Source: Desulfosporosinus sp.
GTDB taxonomy: Bacteria; Bacillota; Desulfitobacteriia; Desulfitobacteriales; Desulfitobacteriaceae
Reading direction: 5' to 3'
DNA: 64,000 bases
NCBI GenBank assembly: GCA_031292055.1
Contig: JARLHV010000170.1
Span: 1 to 64,000, forward strand
Shown here piece by piece: positions 1 through 8,409 of this stretch. The notes beneath the pieces were generated by a model, which was not told where the DNA came from, searched no databases, and worked only from the letters and a program-made list of their open reading frames with translations. The translations under genes were made by a program, and so were the position numbers. The stretch's first letter is position 1. The number at the start of each line of letters is the position of its first letter.

Positions 1-80
1 ATAAATCCTTTACTCTTGTTTTCTTCAGAAAACATACAAGTTCGGACATCGGACTTCGTACATCGGATCTCGATTCCACA

Positions 81-197
<117 letters not shown>

Positions 198-204
198 AAA
201 CAAG

Positions 205-241
205 CAAAGAGACTACCTCAGGTAATGAGGTAGTCTCTTTG
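205..241 (+). terminator. rRNA operon terminator
   Basis: A perfect 16-bp inverted repeat (arms 205-220 and 226-241, loop of 5 nt) lies eight bases after the 5S 3' end. Similar hairpins follow the two other 5S 3' ends in the window (at 509 and 3551), so the 5S tail and its terminator were copied as one unit. Confidence 0.8.
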
Positions 242-262
242 TATTGCTTCGTAGTTAGAGCA

Positions 263-497
263 AAGCCCCCTCCCCGGGGTTCCACCCGTTCGATCCACAC
301 TGCAGGAGTATGCGTTAAGAGTCGCAGTGTGGCGAAAGGCTCACCTTCGCCACGAAGTGTTTCTTTGGGGTGGATGGCTCGGCGAAACTCTCCACTGGAG
401 ACTTTCGTGCCTTTCATATCTCGAACACGGAAGTTAAGACCTCTAGGGCCGATGATACTTGGGGCGTAAGCCCCTGGCAAAGTAGATCATCGCCAGG
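263..497 (+). pseudogene. Chimeric, interrupted 5S rRNA copy
   Basis: The 5S motif GGGGTTCCACCCGTTC appears near 277-292. It then gives way to about 125 bp of foreign sequence containing a CCACACTGC/GCAGTGTGG hairpin. The 5S resumes at about 418 (ATCTCGAACACGGAAG) and runs to a normal 3' end at 497. The product cannot fold as a normal 5S unless the insert is removed. It is read as recombination debris downstream of the real 5S; a processed intervening sequence is a less likely alternative. Confidence 0.7.
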
Positions 498-508
498 TAA
501 TAGGCAAG

Positions 509-532
509 AGACTATCTCTGATGAGATAGTCT
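509..532 (+). terminator. Terminator hairpin after second 5S tail
   Basis: A 10-bp perfect inverted repeat (509-518 / 523-532, 4-nt loop) sits in the same place relative to the 5S tail as the terminator at 205-241. Confidence 0.6.
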
Positions 533-550
533 TTCCGCTTGTTTATGAGC

Positions 551-640
551 CAAAGCCCAGGGTCCGGGGTACCACCCGTTCGATCCACACTGCTGGAGTC
601 TTCGTCACGGGTTGCAGTGTGGCGAAAGGCTCGCCCAACT
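551..640 (+). pseudogene. Third partial 5S-like repeat
   Basis: This stretch repeats the start of the chimeric unit at 263. It has the 5S-like GGGGTACCACCCGTTC followed by the same CGATCCACACTGC...GCAGTGTGGCGAAAGGCTC insert with scattered changes. No 5S 3' half follows; the sequence runs out into the upstream region of the peptidase gene at 882. From about 641 to 881 I see only that gene's leader. Confidence 0.55.
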
Positions 641-881
641 TATGGCAAGCAAAACGTCCCTTCGGCACACTTCGGCAAATGGCACTTCATTTGATGAGGA
701 ATGGTACAAACTTCCTTTGTTGTACATAGAATAAACTGTATAGAGTCATTAATGATTTTGTTTGTTAAAGCTTTAGAGCACCTCTTAAATGATACCAGAT
801 GTGAGTGCTTATGTGACATCATGTGCGTGATCGGCTGATATGGGATTAACCAAAATAATAATTGAAAGAAGGAATTTTCTA

Positions 882-2243
882 ATGAGTGTTCCAAACATTC
901 CAAGTTCTACAAACAATTCATTGTATATGGGTCCAATTAAGAATCAGGGATCACTTGACATTTGCGGCGACTGTGCTATCACCTCTCTTCGTGAGTGGTA
1001 TCTCAAGAAACAAGGCGTTGGAAGTTTCACCCAATTATCATCTTTAGCAACTGCTTATTGGAACTCCAAAGTATCTCCAGCTACTGGGGAAAATGGGGTT
1101 ATGACTGTAGCTCGTCAGTATGGGTTTGCTCCAAACTCCCTCTGGGATGAAAACAATCAAGCAAATTACAATGTTCAACCTCCAATGTCTGTTGTTGATG
1201 CTGCTGCCGTTTATCGGGTTGGGCAACCTGACGTTGAGATTGGTGGCTGTAATACTAACGACCAATACGATCCAAGTAATGTGTATCAAATGTGGAAAAC
1301 AGATAATCCTAACGGGTATTCTCTATCTGACTTTATGGCTCAATATTTAGCTTGGGGACACCCATTGTATATAAGCATAGTTGAAGGCACAGGTGATGGT
1401 AGTTTTAATACACCTAAAAAGGATGCCTACGGCAACTGGGTAGTTTCTGTAGGAGGTCCTAATGCGCATAATGTCGTACTAATGGACTATAAGCCAGACC
1501 CTGTTAACTCGGGCAAGAAACTCTTTAAATTCCAAAACAGTTGGGGCACTGCTTATCCTCCCATTGGTGATGGATCTGGTTGTGCTTGGTTTAATGAGGC
1601 TTATATTAATACCCCTGGTAACATCAGCGAGGCATTATGTTTAATGGGAAATCCGCTTGCTCGGTATAAATTCCAAATTGGACCATTTACCTCAGCCTTG
1701 GCTGCTGCTACTGCTGGTAATGCCCTCGTTGCTAAAGGCTACAGTCTTGATTCAACTATGTTCCAAACTGCTCATAATACTGGTGATCAGTGGTATCTTA
1801 CTTGCTCTGGGGGCTGGACAACTCCAGGAAACGCTTATAGTGCTGGTAACGCATTTGCCAGTAATAATGGTTACAGCGTTGGAGCTCAACCAATAACTGT
1901 TGCAGCAGATAAGACCTATGGTGAAACTAATGGCCATCTTAAAAGTCAATTATACTGCTGGACTGAAATGTACTGGCCACCAGTAAATACAATTGGTATT
2001 TGTAGCATAGATGCAACGTTGTTTGTAGACAATGCTCCTCTAATTGGTCAGTATATTAACTTCTCGGTTTTCAGTAAGAACCAGAACAAAGTAATTAATA
2101 CATTCCAAATTGTTACTGGCGCTGATGGAAACGCTAGAACACAAATTAACTCGGCAACTGCTGATACCTTAACTGTAACAGTTAGTTACACCGATAAATA
2201 CGGTCAGTACATTACTGATCAAGTTGTGTTAGTATTCCACTAA
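882..2243 (+). CDS. Papain-family (C1A) cysteine peptidase-like protein
   Basis: The protein has about 453 aa from ATG 882, chosen over the ATG at 840 because AAGAAGG lies 9 nt upstream. Near residues 20-35 it shows IKNQGSLDICGDC, which places a Cys six residues after the oxyanion Gln as in papain. AHNVVLMDY later supplies the catalytic His and FKFQNSWG the Asn. The last ~80 residues look like a bacterial Ig-like beta domain, and the middle (about 280-370) is unassigned. No signal peptide is visible, which is odd for a peptidase with an Ig-like tail. It lies between rRNA fragments and converges on the secreted-protein gene at 2295. Substrate is unknown. Confidence 0.8.
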   Translation: MSVPNIPSSTNNSLYMGPIKNQGSLDICGDCAITSLREWYLKKQGVGSFTQLSSLATAYWNSKVSPATGENGVMTVARQYGFAPNSLWDENNQANYNVQPPMSVVDAAAVYRVGQPDVEIGGCNTNDQYDPSNVYQMWKTDNPNGYSLSDFMAQYLAWGHPLYISIVEGTGDGSFNTPKKDAYGNWVVSVGGPNAHNVVLMDYKPDPVNSGKKLFKFQNSWGTAYPPIGDGSGCAWFNEAYINTPGNISEALCLMGNPLARYKFQIGPFTSALAAATAGNALVAKGYSLDSTMFQTAHNTGDQWYLTCSGGWTTPGNAYSAGNAFASNNGYSVGAQPITVAADKTYGETNGHLKSQLYCWTEMYWPPVNTIGICSIDATLFVDNAPLIGQYINFSVFSKNQNKVINTFQIVTGADGNARTQINSATADTLTVTVSYTDKYGQYITDQVVLVFH

Positions 2244-2294
2244 GGCAAGAACAAATTTATTGGGTGGCACTTTAGCTGTGTCACCCGTTTGTAT

Positions 2295-3185
2295 TTATCT
2301 ACCAGTCCAATACAGTATCGTAGTTCCTATCTTTTGTGTTCCAGCTAAGTCAGAATAAAAAGTTAAGTATTTAGCCGTAATCCCTGTTCCAGGGTCTACG
2401 GCATAGCCATTAGTTGCGGTGGGTGATGAGGAATTAGCCACATAGACCACCAAGCCATCAACCAAAGTAATTGATACTGTGCCATCGTCACCTGTTGTCA
2501 ATGCAATAGATGGGATAGTTTGTAGGTGATCCGCAGATAATCCTGTAATGGACACGCTATCGTAGGCGGGAGCGTTAGCGACACTAAAGAGTGGAACTGG
2601 AGTATTGACTGTCTGCATTGATGGAGAAGACGTAGTTCCCATGTTAACATCGCTAGTAATAGTGTTACCGTTGACTTGGGTAATCCACAAACCCTGAATA
2701 TTGGGTATTAAATAGATTGTGCAGTTCGGTAAAGGATTACCATATGTATCCTCACCAGTCAGCCTAACGATGTTTGAACCACCTTCAGTACTGTGAACTT
2801 CGTCTGGATTGCTGAAAACTCTAGAAGCCACAGGGACCGTTACAGCGTTTACGTATTGTACTATCGCCGGAAGAACACTAATAGGGACAGTTTCTCCGGT
2901 ATTATAGTCAATAATAGCTCCAGTGTTGCCGATAGTACCGCTATCGACAAAATTCTTAACCCATATATGATTATTATTCATGACCTCTTTCTGAATAATG
3001 GATAGATTTGCTAAAATGTTTGCATGATTCGTGTTATAGGCATTCCCATCCCCAAAAATAACTGTTCCATCAGGAATAGTAGTTGGGGTATAAACTGACG
3101 TGGCGGCAAACACTGGCGTTGCGGTCATACCTAAAGTAGATAAAATAGCCAATCCAGCCAGTGCACTTTTTATTAAGTTTTTCAT
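2295..3185 (-). CDS. Secreted protein of unknown function with Ig-like region
   Basis: This 296-aa protein has a clear Sec signal peptide: MKNLIKSALAG, a hydrophobic core, and the cleavage region TPVFAA near residue 28. A segment around residues 135-180 (RLTGEDTYGNPLPNCTIYLI) resembles an Ig-like Big-1 type fold, as in the convergent peptidase at 882. AGGAGGAAATTCC precedes the ATG. I do not recognise the family. The shared style and neighbourhood suggest it works with, or is a substrate or partner of, the papain-like protein, but that is speculation. Confidence 0.6.
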   Translation of the reverse strand: MKNLIKSALAGLAILSTLGMTATPVFAATSVYTPTTIPDGTVIFGDGNAYNTNHANILANLSIIQKEVMNNNHIWVKNFVDSGTIGNTGAIIDYNTGETVPISVLPAIVQYVNAVTVPVASRVFSNPDEVHSTEGGSNIVRLTGEDTYGNPLPNCTIYLIPNIQGLWITQVNGNTITSDVNMGTTSSPSMQTVNTPVPLFSVANAPAYDSVSITGLSADHLQTIPSIALTTGDDGTVSITLVDGLVVYVANSSSPTATNGYAVDPGTGITAKYLTFYSDLAGTQKIGTTILYWTGR

Positions 3186-3280
3186 GGAATTTCCTCCTCA
3201 TCTTACTTAATTTGTATTTATTATATAACAAAGAAAAGAGATGTACATATATATTTTCACATGCCAAGGGGGTAAATTGA

Positions 3281-3388
3281 ATGGATTATGGTCAAGCGAG
3301 GAAATTAACGATTAAGCTCCTGAACCAATTTTCTAATGCTGGAGATACAGTCCCTTCTAAAGATGGGAATACATTACGAAAGGTGTAA
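3281..3388 (+). CDS. Small ORF, 35 aa, possibly truncated
   Basis: A short reading frame begins MDYGQARKLTIKLLNQFS and ends exactly where 23S rRNA homology starts (stop TAA 3386-3388). GGGGGTAAATTGA just before the ATG is a good ribosome binding site. Amino-acid use looks protein-like. It is either a very small gene or the 5' end of a gene cut off by the recombination that brought in the 23S fragment. Confidence 0.35.
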   Translation: MDYGQARKLTIKLLNQFSNAGDTVPSKDGNTLRKV

Positions 3389-3548
3389 CGATCTGGACAC
3401 TGTCTCGACGAGGGACTCGGCGAAATTGTATTACCCGTGAAGATGCGGGTTACCTGCGACAGGACAGAAAGACCCCATGGAGCTTTACTGTAGCTTGGTC
3501 GATGATACTTGGGGCGCAAGCCCCTGGCAAAGTAGGTCATCGCCAGGT
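3385..3548 (+). pseudogene. 23S::5S rRNA deletion chimera
   Basis: Bases 3385-3498 match 23S domain V around the peptidyl-transferase region (CTGGACACTGTCTCGACGAG, GAAATT, GAAGATGCGGGTTACC, GACAGAAAGACCCC, GGAGCTTTACTG). At about 3499 the sequence jumps directly to the 5S 3' half (CGATGATACTTGGGGCG through CGCCAGGT). The rest of 23S and the 5' half of 5S are missing, so this is a non-functional fusion relic. It carries its own terminator. Confidence 0.85.
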
Positions 3549-3550
3549 AA

Positions 3551-3595
3551 ACAAGCAAAGGACTACCTCAATTCATGAGGTGGTCCTTTGCTTGT
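3551..3595 (+). terminator. Terminator after the 23S::5S relic
   Basis: A long inverted repeat (ACAAGCAAAGGACTACCTCA with its near-perfect complement) ends in CTTGTTTAG. It is the same family as the hairpin at 205-241, but a few bases longer. Confidence 0.75.
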
Positions 3596-3744
3596 TTAGT
3601 ATGATTACTAACCTTGAATTAAGTCGTGATATTTTTTGCATAAATAAACAAGGAATTTCCGGATTTGTGGCGAATCTATTAAGTTATGAAACAATGGAAA
3701 GAGTATCAAGCAGTTTAATAAGTAGTTGAGGAGTTTAATAATTA

Positions 3745-4935
3745 ATGAAAAGTATTCGTTTTCTTCATAGCACAACCTTAGTTAGTATTGTAGGAGTCTT
3801 TCTTATAGTCGCTTCAGCAATGCCAGTACAAGCAGATAGCTTACAACAACAACTAAATCAATCTCAGCAACAAGTCAATCAGTTACAGGGAGCCTTAAGT
3901 GGACAAAAAGACAAAGTTACGGGTGCAACGGCACAAATGTTAGGTTTAAAGCAATCCGTTCAGGCATTGAATAGCAGCATAGAACGGGAACAAGTGTTAC
4001 TGACTGAGGAACAACATCATCTCCAGGATTTAGAAGATCAGCAACAGAAGCTTGAGGTAGAGCGCCAGGAGCACATTAAAGCCTTAGGGAATTTTGTAAA
4101 GAGCGACTATGAAGATGGTGCATCAACGTACATAGCTGTTTTGCTCGACGCCACCAGTTTATCGGACTTTATAGATCGTGCAGACAAGATGCAGATGATT
4201 GTAAGTACCTATGGTAAGCTGCAAAAAGATATTGCGACCTTAAATGATACCATGAACAGCCAAAAGGAAAGCATAAAACAAAAGAAGGCTACGATTCAAG
4301 TTTCGATACAGACTAAAGCAAAAACTCAGCAAACTGTTCAACAAGCGCTAGACAAGCAAAAAACTGTTCTTGCTCAATTAAGCTCAGATGAAAAAGTAAC
4401 TGTAAATGCTTCTTTGTCTGCTCAAGCAAAGGTTAGCAGAATCCAGAAATTGATACAACAGGAAGCAATTGAAGCCGCTTATGCTGCAAATCAGAGTAAA
4501 TCTAGTTCGGGGAATTCTAGCCAATCGAGTTCTGGTGGAGGAGTTTCAGGTACGGTCACGGTTTCAGGCGGAGCGCAACAAATTCTTAGTTTTGCAACTC
4601 AGTTTCTAGGCACACCCTATGTCTGGGGAGGTACGAATCCATCGCCTGGATTTGATTGTTCAGGGTTTGTCCAATATGTATATGAGCATGCTGGCATATC
4701 GTTGAGTCGAACATCGGAGCAGCAGTTTAATAATGGCGTTTCTGTTTCACGGTCAGAATTACGTCCGGGGGATATAGTGTTTTTTCACACATACTCTTCA
4801 GGCGCTTCCCATGTGGGTATCTATGCTGGCAATAACACGATGATTAATTCATCCAATGGTGGTGTATCTTACGATGATATGACAAACTCCTATTGGGCAC
4901 CACGATATCTGGGAGCTCGGCGTGTCGCTTCTTAA
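3745..4935 (+). CDS. Secreted NlpC/P60 peptidoglycan hydrolase with coiled-coil N-terminus
   Basis: The protein has 396 aa. Residues 1-30 form a Sec signal peptide ending AMPVQA-D. Residues 32-250 are a long Gln/Lys-rich coiled coil of the CwlO/PcsB type, with a Ser/Gly linker near 250-275. Residues 280-396 are an NlpC/P60 domain with catalytic Cys in PGFDCSGFVQYVYE and His in ASHVGIYAGN. It is expected to cut D-Glu-meso-Dap stem peptides outside the membrane, probably under control of an FtsEX-type or similar partner through the coiled coil (family knowledge). A strong terminator follows. Confidence 0.9.
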   Translation: MKSIRFLHSTTLVSIVGVFLIVASAMPVQADSLQQQLNQSQQQVNQLQGALSGQKDKVTGATAQMLGLKQSVQALNSSIEREQVLLTEEQHHLQDLEDQQQKLEVERQEHIKALGNFVKSDYEDGASTYIAVLLDATSLSDFIDRADKMQMIVSTYGKLQKDIATLNDTMNSQKESIKQKKATIQVSIQTKAKTQQTVQQALDKQKTVLAQLSSDEKVTVNASLSAQAKVSRIQKLIQQEAIEAAYAANQSKSSSGNSSQSSSGGGVSGTVTVSGGAQQILSFATQFLGTPYVWGGTNPSPGFDCSGFVQYVYEHAGISLSRTSEQQFNNGVSVSRSELRPGDIVFFHTYSSGASHVGIYAGNNTMINSSNGGVSYDDMTNSYWAPRYLGARRVAS

Positions 4936-4945
4936 ATTTAACGTT

Positions 4946-4986
4946 AAAAAGAAGGCGTCCTTCCAAAGAAGGAACGCCTTCTTTTT
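4946..4986 (+). terminator. Rho-independent terminator
   Basis: The hairpin AAAAAGAAGGCGT...ACGCCTTCTTTTT has one bulged base, a short loop and a T-run. It ends the NlpC/P60 transcript. Confidence 0.85.
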
Positions 4987-4996
4987 AATATATCAG

Positions 4997-5022
4997 AAGG
5001 GGCATGATGCATCATACCCCTT
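4997..5022. repeat. REP-like palindrome, copy A
   Basis: AAGGGGcATGATG|CATCATaCCCCTT is a near-perfect palindrome. Related palindromes with a core like GCACGATGYA lie at 18416-18442 and 35884-35906, always between genes. It has no T-run and directly follows a terminator, so it is more likely a dispersed repeat than a second terminator. Confidence 0.5.
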
Positions 5023-5039
5023 CACAGTATGAGTTGTCA

Positions 5040-5168
5040 TTAGCTAAGTCCCACATCATCAAATCCTACTGCCCGACCAGGTTTAATGACAGCAAAATCT
5101 CCATCCCATTCGGCCTTTCCTTTGTTTCCACCAAGAAATAGAGAGGAAAAACAATATTTACAACATTG
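5040..5168 (-). pseudogene. Possible C-terminal gene remnant
   Basis: A minus-strand open stretch of about 42 codons with no start reads ...LFLGGNKGKAEWDGDF...GRAVGFDDVGLS and then a stop. The composition looks like real protein, and it sits just after the corrinoid-activator gene on the same strand. It may be the tail of a deleted gene. I do not recognise the family, and chance cannot be excluded at this length. Confidence 0.25.
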
Positions 5169-5185
5169 AAAGGTGCTAAGGTAGG

Positions 5186-7141
5186 TTAAGGTTTTATTGT
5201 TGGTATTTTGTCCAAGATATGCTGAATATGGGGAAATGTATCGTTACTATGTGGGAAATTCAAAGCTTGGATGAACTGGGTCTGAAAATCAGGCTCGACG
5301 GCTGTCTCCACAAATTGGATAATATCGGCCACTGCTTGGGCATCCGTTCTCTTGTCGGCATCCAAAAGGGCTAATTTTGCTCCGTCTCCCGCGGCATTTC
5401 CCACGGCAACTACCTTAGCCAAATCACAATCCGGAAACAGGCCAATCACCAAAGCACTCTCTTTGTTGATATAACTGCCAAAAGCGCCAGCAAGGGTGAC
5501 ACTGTCCACTTGGTTAGTGCCCCATTTTTGCATCAGGATTTTGGCACCAACGTATAAGGCAGCTTTGGCCAACTGTATCGCCCGGACATCCCCTTGAGTT
5601 ACAGTAATGTCACTGCCGATGGAGGTTTCCTCTGCCCAGACTAATACATACTCAGGTTTGTTGTGGGCATCCCGCCGTATTCTAGGAGATGACAGTTGCA
5701 TATTAAACTTACCGCTTGTATCAATAATTCCTGACTTAAACATTTCAGCAATAATGTCGATAATACCGGAGCCGCAGATTCCTTTGGCTTTAATCGTTTG
5801 AGATGGATGGTACCAATTTGCTTCGCCGATGACTTTAAAGCGGGGTTCTAAGGATACAGGATCGAGGAGTACTGTTTCAATAGCACCCGGGGCAGCTCGC
5901 ATACCAAACTTGATCTGGGCTCCTTCTAAGGCCGGGCCAGTGGCGCAGGAGGTGGACAGCAACCGCTCTTTATTGCCAAAGTCGATTTCTCCATTCGTAC
6001 CAATGTCGATTATTAACATCCTTTTTTCCTGTTTATGTGGTTCTTCAGCAATGAGGACAGCTACATTATCGGGGCCAACGAAACCTGCTTCCACCGGAAG
6101 ACAGTGAATATTGCCTCCAGGTGCAATTCTAATCCCTAAGTCGCGGGCTTTAATGTCCAGGGATGCGCGGATCGCTGGGGCAAACGGAGCACGCCCCATA
6201 TAGCTGGGGTCAATGTTTAAAGCGATATGGTGCATGGCGGAATTAAAAACTAATACCATGTCCGCTACTTGTTCCACATTAATTCCGGAAGCTTCGGACA
6301 GGCGCGATACAAGAGTGTTAATTCCTTCGATAACAGTCTGATGCATGATAGCTAGACCGTTATCATTGTTCATACCATAAGTGATGCGTGATAAAACATC
6401 TTCACCATACCTTATCTGAGGATTCATCATTGAATCTTGCTGTAATACTTTTCCGGTGAGCAGATCGCACAGATAAGCAGCAACAGTGGTCGTTCCAACA
6501 TCAATAGCCACTCCGTAAGCAGCTTCGACCAACCCAGGTTCAAGAGCAATTATTACCTGATTCTTCCACAAGGTCGCGGTTACAGACCATTTTCCTTGGC
6601 GCACTGTTTTTGGTAAGGAGAGCAGGACTGTGTAGTCTATGCTTAATTCTTGATTGAGATGGGTGTATTGGGCCAGGAGCGAGGCTTTCAAGCGGTCAAA
6701 ATCACCTCGGTGATCATCCATACTGGCAGGAATCATTTTCACAAAATATTTGTGTACAGCTGGGTTGACCTGCAAAAGCCTGTCTTTACCAGTTTCTAAG
6801 ACAATCTGCTGAGTACTCCGGCTTTCTTCGGGTACAAAAACTAGTAGATCGCCTTTTATTTGGGTACAGCAGGCTAAACGATAGTTCGCTCGAACTTCTT
6901 CAGGTTGAAGTGCAATTTTTTCACTTTCGGTTAATGGGGATACATGGGATATATGAGAAGTTAGCCCCAATTTTTCATAATATCCTTCTTCAATTTTCAC
7001 CTTGCATTTTCCACAGTTTTTTGTTCCACTGCAGGGGCTTTCTATATCTATTCCGAGTTCCCGGGCTACCTCAAGCAGAGTGGAACCGCTTTCTATCATG
7101 CCTCTGCGACCAGAGGGCTGAAACACAACCTGACAACTCAT
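5186..7141 (-). CDS. RamA/RACo-like corrinoid protein reductive activator ATPase
   Basis: The protein has 651 aa. A plant-type [2Fe-2S] domain occupies about residues 1-100, with Cys37, Cys43, Cys46 and Cys91. A linker follows, then an ASKHA (actin/Hsp70-like, DUF4445) ATPase domain with GVAIDVGTTTVAAYL near 210 and LIIDIGTNGEIDFG near 385. Such proteins reduce inactive Co(II) corrinoid to Co(I), using ATP to drive the uphill electron transfer. It is the last gene of the methylamine cluster and should service MtmC. A terminator at 7209-7236 separates it from the methyltransferase gene, so it may be read through or transcribed separately. AAGGAGAAGAACA precedes the ATG. Confidence 0.88.
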   Translation of the reverse strand: MSCQVVFQPSGRRGMIESGSTLLEVARELGIDIESPCSGTKNCGKCKVKIEEGYYEKLGLTSHISHVSPLTESEKIALQPEEVRANYRLACCTQIKGDLLVFVPEESRSTQQIVLETGKDRLLQVNPAVHKYFVKMIPASMDDHRGDFDRLKASLLAQYTHLNQELSIDYTVLLSLPKTVRQGKWSVTATLWKNQVIIALEPGLVEAAYGVAIDVGTTTVAAYLCDLLTGKVLQQDSMMNPQIRYGEDVLSRITYGMNNDNGLAIMHQTVIEGINTLVSRLSEASGINVEQVADMVLVFNSAMHHIALNIDPSYMGRAPFAPAIRASLDIKARDLGIRIAPGGNIHCLPVEAGFVGPDNVAVLIAEEPHKQEKRMLIIDIGTNGEIDFGNKERLLSTSCATGPALEGAQIKFGMRAAPGAIETVLLDPVSLEPRFKVIGEANWYHPSQTIKAKGICGSGIIDIIAEMFKSGIIDTSGKFNMQLSSPRIRRDAHNKPEYVLVWAEETSIGSDITVTQGDVRAIQLAKAALYVGAKILMQKWGTNQVDSVTLAGAFGSYINKESALVIGLFPDCDLAKVVAVGNAAGDGAKLALLDADKRTDAQAVADIIQFVETAVEPDFQTQFIQALNFPHSNDTFPHIQHILDKIPTIKP

Positions 7142-7208
7142 TGTTCTTCTCCTTTATTAGCATAGTTTGCATCAATAGTCTTTCAAAATATATCAAGATA
7201 TATCAAGA

Positions 7209-7236
7209 TAAAAAAACCCCCAAGTATCCTGGGGTT
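7209..7236 (-). terminator. Terminator between mtbA-like and ramA-like genes
   Basis: On the minus strand AACCCCAGGATACTTGGGG is followed by a seven-T run. It sits just downstream of the 7281 gene and upstream of the activator, so it could lower activator expression relative to the methyltransferases. Confidence 0.75.
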
Positions 7237-7280
7237 AAGTGAGAAAGGTTGGCGAATTTATCCCGGAAGATTTGCTGGAG

Positions 7281-8291
7281 TTATTTTTGATTGAATTCAG
7301 CCAGGGCATCAAAGAAGGCCTTTAGATTGGCGATAGGAACTCCGGGCGGGATATCGCAACCGGATGACAAAACAAAGTTGGGGTATGGTTTCATCTGTTC
7401 CAGTAAGGTTAGTATAGCCTGTTTTACTTTTTCTGGTGTGCCTTCATGCAGTACCCGGGACGGGTCAATATTGCCGAAGACAAGGAAATTACCCGGAATT
7501 TGCGGCAGAATATCGAGCATGTTAACGGCATTACCAAAGTGGTATCCTTTTGCCCCAGTGCTAACCATGGAATTCACTAGTTTGGTGACGCGACCGCAGT
7601 CATGGTGGACTATAAAGAATTCATCATCCTGGACAGCGTCAACTATTTTTTTAACATACTGGGAAGAATATTCATCACACCAATCGGCAGACAATAGTCC
7701 GGCCGTAGGCTCAGCCAACAGTACACCGCTAGCTCCCGCAGCTTTGAAAGCTTGAGCATACTTAATACTGTATTGAACACATTTGTTCAACAAAATATGG
7801 AGTGTTGCTGGATCTTTCTTGGGGGCTTTTAATGTCTTTTCCAGTCCCATCAGAACAGCAGTTAGAGAGAAGGGACCGAGCATACCACCAAACGTGGGAC
7901 GGTCAGTGAAATGTTTGGCAGCAAGTTCCGCTGCTTGAAGAAATACCTTGGCACGCCCCTTATCTAATGAAGGAACTTGTAAATTTTCCGCGGATTCTCT
8001 GCCTGTCACTAATTCCATAGTGACGGTAGGTGCCTCGGTATCTTTAAATCTAACGACACTGCCGAATGCTTCTGCTTCTGAAGTTAAATCCATACCGGTC
8101 ATAGCACCGATCATATCCGGAAATGTTTCGATTACGGTTTTCATCGTTTGGAACTGTGCCTGTCCGTCATTGACTACTTCAATTACTCCTTTTCCAGCTA
8201 AGGGGAGACAGGGGAAAAACAAGACAGGTAAACATTTGACTTCTTTAGCCTCAATGATAGTTTGGGCCCAATTGGTCATATTTATTTTCAT
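7281..8291 (-). CDS. MtbA/MtaA-like methylcobamide methyltransferase (UroD family)
   Basis: The protein has 336 aa, the usual length for MtaA/MtbA. It has the uroporphyrinogen decarboxylase fold and the zinc signature His-x-Cys (FIVHHDCGRV, about residue 227) plus a distant Cys (LSSGCDIPPGVP, near 307), which activates a thiol acceptor in archaea. It lies directly downstream of mtmB, so it should demethylate the MtmC corrinoid. Bacteria of this type are not known to make coenzyme M, so the acceptor is open; tetrahydrofolate or another thiol is possible (inference). Confidence 0.82.
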   Translation of the reverse strand: MKINMTNWAQTIIEAKEVKCLPVLFFPCLPLAGKGVIEVVNDGQAQFQTMKTVIETFPDMIGAMTGMDLTSEAEAFGSVVRFKDTEAPTVTMELVTGRESAENLQVPSLDKGRAKVFLQAAELAAKHFTDRPTFGGMLGPFSLTAVLMGLEKTLKAPKKDPATLHILLNKCVQYSIKYAQAFKAAGASGVLLAEPTAGLLSADWCDEYSSQYVKKIVDAVQDDEFFIVHHDCGRVTKLVNSMVSTGAKGYHFGNAVNMLDILPQIPGNFLVFGNIDPSRVLHEGTPEKVKQAILTLLEQMKPYPNFVLSSGCDIPPGVPIANLKAFFDALAEFNQK

Positions 8292-8409
8292 CTTACGAAT
8301 TCTCCTTCGTCAAAGTCATAAAATTTTAAACACTTGTCCTTCTGACCAGGGTCCGATTAAGGACCCTGGTCAGGGGAACGGGAGACTCAGTGTTGAAAGA
8401 GAGGAAGTT

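Noticed and set aside
239..729. ORFs across the 5S debris
   Set aside because: These translate rRNA-derived repeats and their terminators; they are not protein-like.
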